DNA from: Mycolicibacterium setense
GTDB taxonomy: Bacteria > Actinomycetota > Actinomycetes > Mycobacteriales > Mycobacteriaceae
Reading direction: 5' to 3'
NCBI RefSeq assembly: GCF_000805385.1
Contig: NZ_JTJW01000006.1
Coordinates: 806,001-870,000 of the forward strand
Length of the DNA stretch: 64,000 nt
In this document: positions 27,812 to 38,200 of the stretch, one piece after another
Numbering within the stretch: position 1 is the stretch's first letter
Layout: every line of letters begins with the position of its first letter
The notes under the pieces: model-generated
What the model saw: only the letters and a program-made list of their open reading frames with translations
Database searches by the model: none
Told to the model about the DNA's origin: nothing
Program-made: the position numbers and the translations under genes

Positions 27812-28866
27812 TGGGCCGTTTCGACGAAACCGACGAACCCGACGAGCGGGAGGTTTCCCCGGCACTGACCGTCGGCGAAGGCGACGTCGACGCCAGCCTG
27901 CGCCCGCGTTCACTGGGTGAGTTCATCGGTCAGCCCCGGGTGCGTGAGCAGCTGCAACTGGTCCTTGAGGGCGCCAAGAACCGCGGTGGCACACCGGATC
28001 ACATTCTTTTGTCCGGTCCGCCGGGATTGGGCAAGACGTCGCTGGCGATGATCATCGCCGCCGAGCTGGGGTCCTCGTTGCGGCTCACCTCCGGCCCCGC
28101 GCTGGAGCGGGCCGGTGACCTGGCCGCGATGCTGTCCAACCTCGTCGAGCACGACGTGCTGTTCATCGACGAGATCCACCGCATCGCGCGGCCCGCCGAA
28201 GAAATGCTGTATCTGGCGATGGAGGATTTCCGGGTCGACGTGGTGGTCGGCAAAGGCCCCGGCGCGACCTCCATCCCTCTCGAAGTCGCGCCCTTCACGT
28301 TGGTCGGGGCGACCACGCGGTCCGGCGCGCTCACCGGTCCTTTGCGCGACCGGTTCGGTTTCACCGCGCACATGGACTTCTACGAGCCGGTCGAACTCGA
28401 GCGGGTGCTGGCCCGTTCGGCCGGCATCCTCGGCATCGAATTGGGCGGCGAGGCCGGCACGGAGATTGCGCGGCGCTCCCGCGGGACGCCGCGCATCGCC
28501 AACCGGCTGCTGCGCCGGGTCCGGGACTACGCCGAGGTCCGGGCCGACGGTGTGATCACGCGCGATATCGCCAAGGCCGCCTTGGAGGTCTACGACGTCG
28601 ATGAGCTCGGCCTCGATCGTCTGGACCGCGCCGTGCTGTCGGCGCTGACCCGCAGTTTCGGCGGCGGTCCGGTCGGGGTGTCGACGTTGGCGGTTGCGGT
28701 GGGAGAAGAGGCGACCACGGTCGAGGAGGTCTGCGAACCGTTCCTGGTCCGCGCCGGAATGGTGGCCCGCACGCCGCGTGGCCGAGTGGCCACGCCACTG
28801 GCGTGGACGCATCTGGGTATGCAACCGCCGGTTACCGGACTGGGGCAGCCCGGGCTGTTTGAATAG
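27811..28866 (+). CDS. ruvB: Holliday junction ATP-dependent helicase RuvB
   Basis: Hexameric AAA+ motor of branch migration, 351 residues. [20 protein letters not shown] opens the domain, Walker [12 protein letters not shown] is near residues 69-77, Walker B is VLFIDEIHR near 118, sensor 1 is in [11 protein letters not shown] with the arginine finger in LRDRFG, and a C-terminal winged helix follows ([14 protein letters not shown]). One-base overlap with ruvA makes ruvCAB a single coupled unit under the SOS-type box. Confidence 0.97.
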   Translation: MGRFDETDEPDEREVSPALTVGEGDVDASLRPRSLGEFIGQPRVREQLQLVLEGAKNRGGTPDHILLSGPPGLGKTSLAMIIAAELGSSLRLTSGPALERAGDLAAMLSNLVEHDVLFIDEIHRIARPAEEMLYLAMEDFRVDVVVGKGPGATSIPLEVAPFTLVGATTRSGALTGPLRDRFGFTAHMDFYEPVELERVLARSAGILGIELGGEAGTEIARRSRGTPRIANRLLRRVRDYAEVRADGVITRDIAKAALEVYDVDELGLDRLDRAVLSALTRSFGGGPVGVSTLAVAVGEEATTVEEVCEPFLVRAGMVARTPRGRVATPLAWTHLGMQPPVTGLGQPGLFE

Positions 28867-28871
28867 ACCGC

Positions 28872-29255
28872 ATGGTCATCGCCGGTTTGGTGTTCGCCGC
28901 GCTCGCCGCGGTCCTGCATGTCTACATCTTTGTGATGGAGTCGCTGACGTGGACTTCACCGCGTACCCGCGCCACTTTCGGGACCAGCGAGGACGAGGCG
29001 CTGGCCACCAAGGAGCTGGCGTTCAACCAGGGCTTCTACAACCTGTTCCTGGCCATTGTCACGGTGGTCGGAATCGCTGGAATCAGCCTGGGACACTGCG
29101 CGGTTGGTGCCGCGCTCGTGTTCGCGGGTGCCGGCTCGATGCTTGCCGCCGCAGTCGTGCTGTTGACCAGCTCACCGGACAAGGCGCGGGCAGCGATCAC
29201 CCAGGGCATCTTCCCGCTCATCGCGGTCGTATTGCTCGCGATCGGTCTGCTCTAA
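28872..29255 (+). CDS. DUF1304 membrane protein
   Basis: A 127-residue integral membrane protein with four hydrophobic segments. VLHVYIFVMESLTWTSPRTR and the AFNQGFYNLFLAIVTVVG stretch identify DUF1304. Function unknown to me. It starts 5 bases after ruvB, so it may be read through from the SOS-controlled operon, and it ends with a 4-base overlap with the convergent HNH gene. Confidence 0.85.
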   Translation: MVIAGLVFAALAAVLHVYIFVMESLTWTSPRTRATFGTSEDEALATKELAFNQGFYNLFLAIVTVVGIAGISLGHCAVGAALVFAGAGSMLAAAVVLLTSSPDKARAAITQGIFPLIAVVLLAIGLL

Positions 29256-30520
29256 GCGGCGGGCCTGTTGATCACCATGTGGATTTCTCGGGTGAACACC
29301 CGGAGCCCACCGGCCAACGGTGGTGCGGTCGACCGGTAGGTGGCGCCCGTCGGCGTGATGAATTCTGTTGTGTGGCGCCCTGATTCGTCGACACCGGCTA
29401 CCACCTGCCAGCCGGGGCTCTCTTTGACGTAATTGCAGCGCTCGCACAGCCCCTCACCGTTGGCTGCGGAAGTCGGTCCATGATGGTGGTGGGGCGTGAC
29501 GTGGTCGATGTGCCGGATCGGGGCATCGCAGTAGGGCGTGCGGCAGGATTGATCCCGGGTGGCGATGAACCGGGCGAGGCCTTTCGGGAATCGCCGTGAG
29601 CGGGATTCCATCGCGACCAGGGCGCCGGTGTCGGGCGCGGCGTAGAGGCGTCGCAGGGTGGCCCACGAGCTGTCGTCAACAACGGCGTTGCCGATCATGC
29701 GCCGGGCCGTCGCCGCCGGAATGGGCCCATGGCCCTGGAGGTATGCGGGCTGCGTGCTGCCGGCGAACAGAGTGTCGTCGGACAGGACGAGGTTGACCGC
29801 GACGGGGACCGGCTTGGTGACGTCGCGGCCGGTGACGCGGGAGACCAGGGTGTCGGCCATGACCTGGCCGCGGTTGCGCCCGTCGGCACAGCGATCGGCC
29901 GCGCTGGTGAGTGATGAGCGCACGCACGCCGCATCGGTGGCGGGCAGTAGGGCGGTGACGATGGCCATGTTGTCGGCGGCGGGACGGAAGGTGACGGCAC
30001 GATCCTCGGGTGCGCGGGTGGCCCGGTCGATGACGGCTACCGGATCGAGTTGGTAGGCAATCGTTTTGGCGTCGGCTGTGATTCGGGCATCGCCGAGCCC
30101 GAGCAGTTTGGTGTGGTCGGCGCAGAGCTGCTCATCGAGGCGGCGCCGGTCGGCCGGGGACAGGCAGGCCGCTTCCCGGACGATCAGCCGCGCGCGGGAT
30201 TCGGTGAGCACTCCGGTTTCCAGGGCTGCGAGGGTATGCGGCAAATCGTGCACGAGGATGCGGGCGTCGGCGAGGTGTTGGCGACCGTGGGCGGGGGAGT
30301 CCTGGCGAGCCAGTCCGATTTCCGAACCGAGTCCGCGGCCACGACGTGAGGCGGGCACCCCGGCGGCGGCCTCTCCGGTGCGGCGGGCAACTTCCAGTGC
30401 AGCGGCGGCACGGGCTTGGCCGGCCGCAGCGGCGGACTTGAGGCGCTCGAGCTCGGCGATGCGATCCCGCAGTGCCGCTTCACCGGCATCGGGATCGACG
30501 TACGCGAACTGTTCGAACAT
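29252..30520 (-). CDS. 13E12-repeat family protein: DUF222 domain plus C-terminal HNH endonuclease
   Basis: A 422-residue protein. The N-terminal DUF222 region begins FEQFAYVDPDAGEAALRDRI and runs to about residue 300. The HNH nuclease follows: C-RTPYCDAPIRHIDHVTPHHHHG and GLCERCNYVKE supply the His, Asn/His and the two Cys-x2-Cys zinc-type pairs. The family is repeated in mycobacterial chromosomes, hosts integration sites of some prophages and is DNA-damage induced in M. tuberculosis. ATG 30520 is chosen: it lies inside a LexA box and 7 bases after a -10-like TAGCAT, which fits a leaderless start. Upstream TTG/GTG codons are less likely. Confidence 0.88.
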   Translation of the reverse strand: MFEQFAYVDPDAGEAALRDRIAELERLKSAAAAGQARAAAALEVARRTGEAAAGVPASRRGRGLGSEIGLARQDSPAHGRQHLADARILVHDLPHTLAALETGVLTESRARLIVREAACLSPADRRRLDEQLCADHTKLLGLGDARITADAKTIAYQLDPVAVIDRATRAPEDRAVTFRPAADNMAIVTALLPATDAACVRSSLTSAADRCADGRNRGQVMADTLVSRVTGRDVTKPVPVAVNLVLSDDTLFAGSTQPAYLQGHGPIPAATARRMIGNAVVDDSSWATLRRLYAAPDTGALVAMESRSRRFPKGLARFIATRDQSCRTPYCDAPIRHIDHVTPHHHHGPTSAANGEGLCERCNYVKESPGWQVVAGVDESGRHTTEFITPTGATYRSTAPPLAGGLRVFTREIHMVINRPAA

Positions 30521-30533
30521 GTGTTCTATGCTA
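30513..30533 (-). promoter_or_regulatory. LexA (SOS) box and -10 over the start codon of the HNH gene
   Basis: TCGAAC-ATGT-GTTCTA (30513-30528 on the + strand) matches 11 of 12 positions of the mycobacterial SOS palindrome. The ATG of the HNH gene (30520-30518) lies in its spacer and half-site. TAGCAT (30533-30528, coding strand) is a -10 candidate placing transcription start at or next to that ATG, so the mRNA would be leaderless and LexA would block it directly. Confidence 0.72.
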
Positions 30534-30558
30534 CCCGCCTCCACTGACAAGTTTCAGG

Positions 30559-30570
30559 GGAAGCGCTTCC
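30559..30570. promoter_or_regulatory. 12-bp perfect palindrome (LacI-type operator look)
   Basis: GGAAGCGCTTCC is a perfect 12-bp palindrome with the central GCGC step common in LacI-family operators. It lies between the divergent HNH and SDR genes, closer to the HNH start. No LacI regulator is in the window. Confidence 0.3.
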
Positions 30571-30677
30571 TGCGGAGCGTGCAGTCGTGTCCGGGGAGCG
30601 AGACACCGCCGTTTGTCACCAGGGCGGAGCGGGCTGTCGACAGGGCGGAATAAGTTCATGCGTCGGCGGGTTGCCGG

Positions 30678-31475
30678 ATGCTGATCACGTACGTAGCGAT
30701 GCGCCGACAAGGAATTGCCTTGAGCTCACTCCCTCATGAGGTTGAAGCCCATCACGACGGTTGCCTCAAAGGGCGCACGGTCGTCCTGATCGGGGGTGGC
30801 TCGGGCATCGGGCTGCGGGTCGCGCATCAGGCTGCCGCGGCCGGCGCCCGCGTCGTCCTGGGAGGCCGCACACCCGTGCGCCTGGCGGCCGCGGCGGAAC
30901 AAGTGGGGCATTCGGCGACTTGGCGGTCCGTGGACGTCACGGACAACTCCTCGCTCGCGGCGTTCTTCGCCGAACTCGACCGCGTGGATCATCTGTTCAC
31001 CTCCGCCGCCTCCTACCAGGTGGGCCCGATGCTGGAGCTGAGCGACGAGGCGGCGGCGAGCCCGTTCACCTCCAAGTTCTGGGGCCAGTACCACGTCGTG
31101 CGCTACGCCGCGCCCAAGCTGACGGCGGACGGATCCGTGGTCCTGATGTCCGGTGCCGCAGGAGCCCGGCCGCCTGCGCCCGCACCCGCCTACGCCGCCT
31201 GCAACGCGGCGATCGAAGGGCTCGGGAGAGGGCTGGCCCTCGAACTCGCACCGGTCCGCGTCAACGTCGTCTCGCCCGGCACCATCGACGGCAACCTCTG
31301 GGCGCAACGTCCGGCCGTCGACCGTGAAGGCGCCTTCGCGCAGTACCGCAGGGACACGGTCCTGCACCGGCTGGGCACCGAGGATGACATCGCACACGCC
31401 GTGATGTTCCTCTTCACCAACGGCTTCACGACGGGGTCCACGCTCTACCCTGACGGCGGCTACACCCTGCGGTGA
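30678..31475 (+). CDS. SDR family protein with Asn replacing the catalytic Lys
   Basis: A 265-residue short-chain dehydrogenase-like protein. LIGGGSGIGLRVAHQAAAAG is the cofactor loop and MSGAAGARPP supplies the Ser region. The active-site block reads PAYAACNAAIEG, that is Tyr-x3-Asn rather than Tyr-x3-Lys. VNVVSPGTIDGN and FTTGSTLYPDGGYTL complete the fold. Loss of the Lys may mean altered chemistry or a non-redox role; a similar Tyr-x3-Asn group exists among actinobacterial SDRs as far as I recall. ATG 30678 is the longest supported start; the fold itself begins near residue 30, so a later start is possible. A strong hairpin follows the stop. Confidence 0.78.
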   Translation: MLITYVAMRRQGIALSSLPHEVEAHHDGCLKGRTVVLIGGGSGIGLRVAHQAAAAGARVVLGGRTPVRLAAAAEQVGHSATWRSVDVTDNSSLAAFFAELDRVDHLFTSAASYQVGPMLELSDEAAASPFTSKFWGQYHVVRYAAPKLTADGSVVLMSGAAGARPPAPAPAYAACNAAIEGLGRGLALELAPVRVNVVSPGTIDGNLWAQRPAVDREGAFAQYRRDTVLHRLGTEDDIAHAVMFLFTNGFTTGSTLYPDGGYTLR

Positions 31476-31524
31476 CTGCGTTCCCGGAGCATCCGCCGCA
31501 CGCCTGAGGCCACACATACTGATT

Positions 31525-31551
31525 GGCCGCGGTCCTGGTGGGACCGCGGCC
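31525..31551. terminator. Bidirectional hairpin terminator between SDR and first CAR gene
   Basis: GGCCGCGGTCC (31525-31535) pairs perfectly with GGACCGCGGCC (31541-31551) across a 5-nt loop, an 11-bp GC-rich stem between two convergent genes. There is no long U-tract on either side, as is usual in mycobacteria. Confidence 0.8.
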
Positions 31552-31563
31552 GCTCAGGGGGAT

Positions 31564-31580
31564 CTTCCCTTGTGGGGAAG
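31564..31580. terminator. Second small hairpin before the CAR stop codon
   Basis: CTTCCC (31564-31569) pairs with GGGAAG (31575-31580) across a 5-nt loop, just outside the stop of the first reductase gene. Together with the larger hairpin it may form a double terminator for the leftward transcript. Confidence 0.45.
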
Positions 31581-31584
31581 TCTG

Positions 31585-34500
31585 TTACAGCAATCCGAGC
31601 AGTTTGAGATCGCTGATGTACTTGACGATGACCTCCGGGCTGACATGGGGAATGTCCTTGTCCGGTCCGATCTTCGCGTCCTGCACTGCGGCACGGAACA
31701 CGTCGGTCGGCGCCATCGCTCCGTTCACCGGCACGCCGGGCTGCTGGTAGTTGTGCAGCAGCGGCAGCAGTGAAGCCTGGCGTTGCCGGTCCGGCAGTGA
31801 CCGCAATGTGGTCTCGAAGCGGGACAACCATTCCTGGTAGTCCGCGACGCGCTGGATCGGGTAACCGGCCTCGATGAGCCAGTCGACGAACTCGTCCATG
31901 CCGAGGCCGTCGTCGTGCGGGTTCATCACGTGGTAGGTCTCGAAGCCGTCCTGAACGTGGGCGCCCAGGGTGGAGATGGCCTCGGCGATGAACTCGACGG
32001 GCAGGCCGTCGTAGTGCGAACGTTGCCGGTTGCCGTCAGCGTCGAGCTGGTTGAACGAGCGCGGGGCGACTCCGGTGGCGACGAGACTGAACATCATGCG
32101 GGTGAACATGTCCGGCAGGTTCAGCTGCCCGGCGTAGGTGGTGTCGGCCAGGATCATGTCGCAGCGGAACACCGTCACCGGCAGCCCGCACAGGTCGTGG
32201 GCCTCACGCAGCAGGACTTCACCGGCCCACTTGCTGTTGCCGTAGCCGTTGGCGTAACCGTCGTCGACGCGACGGGTCGCGCTGATCTCGCGGATATCGG
32301 CGTCCTCGACGAACTTTCCGGGCTCGATGCCCCCGCCGACACCGATCGTCGACACGTAGGCGAACGGCTTGATCCGCGTGGTCAGTGCGATCCGGATGAG
32401 CTCGGCGGTGCCGAGCGCGTTGGGGCCGAACAGTTCGCTGTAGGGCAGCACGTGGTTGACCAGGGCGGCCGGGTCGACGATGAAATCGACGGTGTCGGCA
32501 AGGCGCTGCCAGGTCGCGCGGTCGAGGCCCAGATCGGCCTCGCCCTTGTCGCCTGCGAGAACCTCGAGGTGATCGGCGGCCAGTTCCCGGTAGTGAGCGA
32601 GCAGTTTCGCGTCGCCGCCGCTGTTGGGTCCAGCACTGTCGAAGGTGGCGTCGAGCCGTGCGCGAGCCTCCTCGTTCGACTTTGCGCGCACCAGGCAGAT
32701 CACCTTGCCGTCGACCAGATCCATGCGCTCCAGCCACTCCAGGGCCAGGTAACGACCCAGGAATCCGGTTGCGCCGGTGAGCAATACGGTGCGGATCTCG
32801 CTGGCCGGGCCCGGCAGACCGGGTGCTGCGGCCAACGTGGCGGCGTCGATGAACTTGTCGAGGGTCAGATCAGCGGCGTGCACTTCGGTGGCGTTGCGCC
32901 CGTGCACCGAGGTGAACGTCGGCCGCACATTGGCGCCCGAGCGCTGCGCCTCGATGTGCTCGGCGATGGTCCGAAGATCCGAGGCCGGGCTGACGATCAC
33001 CGACACCGGCACTTCGACGTCGAAGATCTCCTGCAGCAGGTTGCCGAAGGTCAAGGCGGACAATGAATCTCCACCCAAATCGGTGAAGTGGGCATCGGGT
33101 GCGACATCGGAGCTCGCCGCGCCCAACAGCGCGGTGGCGGCACGGCCCACGGTGTCCAGGACGGGTGCCTGCGCACCGGTGCGCCGCAGCTCGCTCAGCT
33201 CGTTGGCCTGGCCTTCGGCCAGCTCGGTGTAGAGCTGCTCCAACCGGTCACCGTAATGGGCCTTCAGGTTGGGGCGGGCCAGCTTGCGGATACCGGTCAG
33301 CAGACCGTTCTCCAGGCTGAAAGGCGTTGTCTCCACGATAAAATCACGTGGCACCTCGTAGGACTGCAGGCCGGCGGCGCGCGCCGCATCCTGAAGCGAA
33401 TCGCTGATCTGCTGCTTGGTTGCGCCGGGGTCGGTCGGCACGACAACGGCCAGTAGGTAGGAGCGGGCGCTGTTGCCGTAGATGAAGATCTGCCGCACCA
33501 GCGGGCTGTCTCCGAAGGCCGCCTCCAGCTTGGAAACGGTGACGAACTCGCCCTGCGAGAGCTTCAGCACGTTGTTGCGCCGGTCGAGGTATTCGACGTG
33601 GTCAGGGCCCAGCTCGGCCACGATGTCACCGGTGCGGTAGTAGCCGTACTCGTCGAACATCTCGGCGGTGATCTCGGGGCGCTTGTAGTACCCGGGGAAC
33701 ATCTGCTCGGACTTCACCAGCAGCTCACCGCGCGGGTGGGGCCGGTCGGTGCGGAAATAGCCGAGATCCGGAACGTCGACCAGTTTGTAGTCGATCACCG
33801 GCGGACGCTGGATGTGGCCGTCGACGAAGACCGAACCGGCCTCGGTCGAGCCGTAGCCCTCCAGTAGGTGCATGTCGAGCAGGCGCTCCACCCAGGTCTT
33901 CATTTCCGCCGAGATCGGTGCGGAACCGGTCATCGCGGAGACGAACCGTCCGCCCAGGAGGCCCTCGCGGACTTCGGCGAGTACTGCGTCCTCGGATCCT
34001 GCTCCGGCACGGTCGACCCGGCTCTGATACTCCTGGAACAGCATGTCCCAGATGCGTGGCACGAAGCTCAACTGCGTCGGCCGGACCAGGGCGAGGTCGT
34101 CCAGGAAGGTCGAAAGATCGCTGCGGGCAGCGAAATACGCGGTACCGCCCGAGCTGAGCGTGCCGATGAGGATGCCGCGGCCCATGACGTGGCTCATCGG
34201 CATGAAGTTGAGGGTGATCGCGGGCAGCACGGCCTGGTTCTCATCCCAGGTCGCCTTCGACGCCAGTTGCCACATGTTGGCGACCTTGCTCTCCGGGTAC
34301 ATCGCGCCCTTGGGCGTGCCGGTGCTGCCGGAGGTGTAGATCAGCATCGTCAGCGGGTCGGTCTGGCCGGGCGTGTACAACGGGGCATCGGCCAGCGACC
34401 GGCCGCGGTCGAGAACGTCGGCCAACGGTTCGACGACCACATCGGTGCCGGACAGCGCTGCCTTGGCGGCGTTGAAGGCCTCACGCTGGGCATCGACCCG

Positions 34501-35076
34501 GGGCTGGTAGTCGAACACCACCAGGCGGCGGGGTGCGGGGCCGGACTTCACCAATTCGACTGCGTCGTCGAGGAAGTCGATGCTCGCCGCGATCACGGTC
34601 GGTTCGGTTTCGGCCACGATGGGCCGCAGCGTGCTCACCGGGGCGCTGGTCTGCAGCGGTACGGACACCGCGCCGAGTTCGATGAGTGCGGTGTCGATGG
34701 TGGTGTAGTCGACGCTGGTGAACCCGAGGATGGCGACGCGGTCGCCGGGCTTCACGGGGTGGTTGTGCCAGGCGTTGGTCACCGCCTGGATGCGGTCGCC
34801 GAGCTGGCGGTAGGTGATGGTCTCGAATCGGGGCTGAAGTTCGGCGACGGTGCGGCCGTCGGCGTCGGTGACGTACTCGACGGCGCGCTGTCCGAGCGCG
34901 GGGCGGTCCGCGTACCCGGCGAGCACACCTTTGACGATGGCAGGCAGCCGCAGTTCAGGCTGCGCGACGGCGGTGTTGACGGCGTCGCTGGGGCGGGCGC
35001 CGGCGAATTGTGAATCGGTCTCGTACAGCGTGGCGATCCGGCGCTGGAGCCGGTCCTCGCGTGTTTCGGTGGTCAT
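31585..35076 (-). CDS. car: Carboxylic acid reductase (CAR), copy 1 (FadD9-like)
   Basis: A 1163-residue multidomain enzyme reducing carboxylic acids to aldehydes with ATP and NADPH. Domain order: adenylation domain with [13 protein letters not shown] near residue 250, EGYGSTEAG and YYRTGD; a phosphopantetheine carrier with [10 protein letters not shown] (Ser about 670); and a reductase domain with [18 protein letters not shown] near 770 and catalytic YGNSK near 948. It needs a PPTase, not in this window. ATG 35076 is chosen for the AGGGGAAC site just upstream. It occupies the fadD9 position beside gabT in mycobacteria. A near-copy lies directly upstream. Transcribed from its own operator-bearing promoter. 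Confidence 0.95.
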   Translation of the reverse strand: MTTETREDRLQRRIATLYETDSQFAGARPSDAVNTAVAQPELRLPAIVKGVLAGYADRPALGQRAVEYVTDADGRTVAELQPRFETITYRQLGDRIQAVTNAWHNHPVKPGDRVAILGFTSVDYTTIDTALIELGAVSVPLQTSAPVSTLRPIVAETEPTVIAASIDFLDDAVELVKSGPAPRRLVVFDYQPRVDAQREAFNAAKAALSGTDVVVEPLADVLDRGRSLADAPLYTPGQTDPLTMLIYTSGSTGTPKGAMYPESKVANMWQLASKATWDENQAVLPAITLNFMPMSHVMGRGILIGTLSSGGTAYFAARSDLSTFLDDLALVRPTQLSFVPRIWDMLFQEYQSRVDRAGAGSEDAVLAEVREGLLGGRFVSAMTGSAPISAEMKTWVERLLDMHLLEGYGSTEAGSVFVDGHIQRPPVIDYKLVDVPDLGYFRTDRPHPRGELLVKSEQMFPGYYKRPEITAEMFDEYGYYRTGDIVAELGPDHVEYLDRRNNVLKLSQGEFVTVSKLEAAFGDSPLVRQIFIYGNSARSYLLAVVVPTDPGATKQQISDSLQDAARAAGLQSYEVPRDFIVETTPFSLENGLLTGIRKLARPNLKAHYGDRLEQLYTELAEGQANELSELRRTGAQAPVLDTVGRAATALLGAASSDVAPDAHFTDLGGDSLSALTFGNLLQEIFDVEVPVSVIVSPASDLRTIAEHIEAQRSGANVRPTFTSVHGRNATEVHAADLTLDKFIDAATLAAAPGLPGPASEIRTVLLTGATGFLGRYLALEWLERMDLVDGKVICLVRAKSNEEARARLDATFDSAGPNSGGDAKLLAHYRELAADHLEVLAGDKGEADLGLDRATWQRLADTVDFIVDPAALVNHVLPYSELFGPNALGTAELIRIALTTRIKPFAYVSTIGVGGGIEPGKFVEDADIREISATRRVDDGYANGYGNSKWAGEVLLREAHDLCGLPVTVFRCDMILADTTYAGQLNLPDMFTRMMFSLVATGVAPRSFNQLDADGNRQRSHYDGLPVEFIAEAISTLGAHVQDGFETYHVMNPHDDGLGMDEFVDWLIEAGYPIQRVADYQEWLSRFETTLRSLPDRQRQASLLPLLHNYQQPGVPVNGAMAPTDVFRAAVQDAKIGPDKDIPHVSPEVIVKYISDLKLLGLL

Positions 35077-35135
35077 ATCGTTCCCCTGAGCAATCAAAAT
35101 AATTAGTGTCGGCACGTTTGCCGCGCCTACTGATT

Positions 35136-35159
35136 ACTACGTTAGTAAAACTAATTATA
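35136..35159 (-). promoter_or_regulatory. CAR copy 1 promoter: -10 TATAAT with adjacent 19-bp operator-like repeat
   Basis: On the coding strand TATAAT (35159-35154) is a perfect -10. The 19-bp sequence written on + as ACTACGTTAGTAAAACTAA (35136-35154) starts at its last base and covers the predicted transcription start. It contains two overlapping inverted repeats, TACTA-CGT-TAGTA and TTAGT-AAA-ACTAA. The same sequence, with one change, is at the same place before copy 2. This looks like a repressor site, for example for a TetR-type protein. Confidence 0.65.
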
Positions 35160-35205
35160 TTTCGAGATGCCAGCTCACACGGTGCGAGATGCGTCACGCC
35201 CTGTC

Positions 35206-35241
35206 GGTGCGCTCGTCCCGCCGAAGCGGTACGAGCGCACC
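35206..35241 (-). terminator. Terminator of CAR copy 2
   Basis: GGTGCGCTCGT (35206-35216) pairs perfectly with ACGAGCGCACC (35231-35241); inside it CCGC and GCGG pair again around a CGAA loop, giving a 15-bp stem with one mismatch. It begins 7 bases after the copy 2 stop and lies upstream of the copy 1 promoter, so it separates the two transcripts. Confidence 0.82.
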
Positions 35242-35247
35242 AGGTGA

Positions 35248-38200
35248 CTAGAGCAGCCCGAGCTGCTGCAGGTCGGTGATGTACTTGACGACGATCGCCG
35301 GGCTGACGTGCGGGATGTCCTTGTCGGGCCCGATCTTGGCTTCCTGCACCGCGGCCCGGAAATGATCGGTGGGGGCCAAGGCGCCCAGCATCGGCTTCTC
35401 GGGCTTCTGGTAGTTGTGCAGGAGCGGCAGCAGTGAGGCCTGGCGCTGCTTGTCCGGCAGAGCGCGCAGGGTGCTCTCGAAGCGCTGGATCCACTGGCCG
35501 TAGTCGGCGATGCGCTCGATCGCATAGCCTGCCTCGGCGAGCCAGTCGACGAACTCGTCCATGCCGAGGCCGTCGTCGTACGGGTTCATCACGTGGTAGG
35601 TCTCGAAGCTCTCCACCGATTGCCCGCCCAAGGTCGAGATCGATTCGGCGATGAACTCCACCGGCAGCCCGTCATAGTGCGAGCGCTGCCGGTTGCCGTC
35701 CGCGTCGAGTTCGTAGAACGACTTGGGGGCGATACCGCTGGCGACGAGGCTGAACATCATCCGGGTGAACATGTCCGGCAGGTTCAGCTGACCCGAGTAC
35801 GTCGTATCGGCCAGGATCATGTCGCAGCGGAACACCGCGACCGGCAGCCCACAGAGATCGTTGGCCTCACGGAGCAGAACCTCACCGGCCCACTTGCTGT
35901 TGCCGTAACCGTTCGCGTACCCGTCGTTGACCTTGCGGACCGCGCTCATCTGCCGGACATCGACGTTCTCGACGAACTTGCCGGGCTCGATCTGATCGCC
36001 CACGCCGATGGTCGACACATACGTATACGGCTTGATCTTCGTGGTGAGTGCGATCTTGATCAGCTCGGCGGTGCCGAGGGCGTTGGGCCCGAACAGCTCG
36101 CTGTAGGGCAGCACGTGGTTGACCAGGGCCGCCGGGTCGACGATCAGATCGACCTCGTCGGCCAACCGCTGCCAGGTCTGCTGATCGAGACCGAGGTTCT
36201 CCTCGCCCTTGTCGCCGGCGATCACCTCGAGGTGCTCGGCGGCCAATTTCCGGTAGTGGGCAAGCAGTTTCGCGTCGCCGCCGCTGTTGGGTCCAGCGGT
36301 GTCGAAGGTGGAGTCGAGCCGGGCCCGGGCCTCCTCGTCGGACTTGGCCCGCACCAAGGCGATGACCTTGCCGTCGACGAGGTCCATGCGTTCCAGCCAT
36401 TCCAGGGCCAGGTAACGCCCCAGGAAGCCGGTGGCGCCGGTCAGCAGCACGGTGCGAACTTCGGTCGGAGCCTTGGGCAGGCCCGGCGCGGCGGCCAAGG
36501 TGGCCTCATCGAGGAACTTGTCCAGCGTCAGATCCGAAGCGCTCACCTCGGCGGCGTGCCGGCCGTGGACCGACGCATAAGTCGGGCGCTTGGATCCGTT
36601 GCGCTGCGTCTCGATGTAGTCGGCGATGCCGGCCAGGTCGGTGGCGGGGCTGACGATCACGCCGACCGGAACATCCACGTCGAAGATCTCGCGCAGCAGG
36701 TTGCCGAAGGTCAACGCCGACAACGAGTCTCCACCCAGATCGGTGAAGTGCGCATCGGGTTCCAGGTCGGCCGCCGCGGCACCCAGCAGGGCACCGGCGG
36801 CCCGGCTCACGGTCTCCAGCACCGGGGCGTCGGCGGCGCCGCTGCGCAGCGCCCGCAGTTCGTTGGCCTGCGTCTCGGCGAGCTCGACGTAGAGCTGTTC
36901 CAGCCGATCGCCGTAGTGCGCCTTCAACTTCGGCCAGGCCAGCTTGCGGATGCCGGTCAGCAGGCCGTTCTCGACGCTGAACGGTGTTGTCTCCACGATG
37001 AAATCGCGCGGGATCTCGTAGGACTGCAGGTCGGCTTCTCTGGCGACCTCTTGCAGCGAATCGCTGATCTCCTGCTTCGACACGTCCGCGTCGGTGGGGA
37101 CCACCACGGCCAGCAGGTAGGGCTGGGCGCTGTTGCCGTAGACGTAGATCTGTTGCACCAGTGGGCTGTTGCCGAAGACCGCTTCCAGTTTGGCCAGCGT
37201 GACGAATTCGCCCTGGGCGAGTTTGAGCACATTGTTGCGCCGGTCGACGTAGCGCAGCTGGTCCGGCCCGATCTGCGCGACGACGTCGCCGGTGCGGTAG
37301 AAGCCGTCCTCGTCGAACACCGACGCGGTGACCTCGGGGCGCTTGTAGTAGCCGGGGAACAGATTCTCGGTCTTGATCAGCAACTCGCCGCGCGGGTGGG
37401 GCTGATCGGTGGCGAAGTAACCCAGATCCGGGACGTCGACGAGTTTGTAGTCGATCACCGGCGGGCGTTGGACGACGCCGTCGAAGAGCGCCATGCCGGC
37501 CTCGGTCGAGCCGTAGCCCTCCAGCAGGTGGATCCCGAGCATGTCCTCGGTCCAGGCTTTGAGCTCCGCTGAGATGGGGGCCGAACCGGTCATGGCCGCG
37601 ACGAACCGTCCGCCGAGCACGTTGTCCCGCACCTCGGCCAGTACTTCGGCCTCGACGGCGGCACGGTCCTGGCCGGCCTCGGCGAGGCGTTGATCGACCC
37701 GGGTCTGGTATTCGCTGTGGATCATTTCCCACACGCGCGGAACGAAATTCAGCTCGGTGGGCCGCACCAGGGCGAGGTCCTCGAGCAGGGTCGACAGATC
37801 GCTGCGGGCGGCGAAGTAGCACGTGCCGCCTGCGGCCAGCGATGCGTAGAGGATGCCCCGGCCCATCACGTGGCTCATCGGCATGAAACTCAGGTTGATC
37901 GCGGAGCTGACCGGTCCGAGCCACGCCTTGCTGTTGCGTCGCCAGAACTTGGCCACCGCGCTCTGCAGGTACATCGCACCCTTGGGCGCGCCGGTGCTGC
38001 CGGAGGTGTAGATGAGCAATGCGAGCGGGTCGGTGTCCTCGGCCTCGGGGACCGGGGGAGCGGGCAGCTCACGGCCGCGGTCCAGTAGATCGGCCAGGGT
38101 GTCGACCGCGACCGAGCTGCCGGCCTCGCGCAGGCGTGCCGCGGCGGCAGCGACGGCGTCTCGATGGTCGTCGATCTCGGGGTGGTGGTCGAAGACGAGC

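Noticed and set aside
30660..30710. Weak inverted pair near the SDR start (GCGTCGGCG and CGCCGAC)
   Set aside because: Imperfect, long spacer, and expected by chance in GC-rich DNA.
35593..37572. Plus-strand frame of about 659 codons opposite CAR copy 2
   Set aside because: Antisense to conserved CAR motifs; similar shadow frames occur opposite copy 1.
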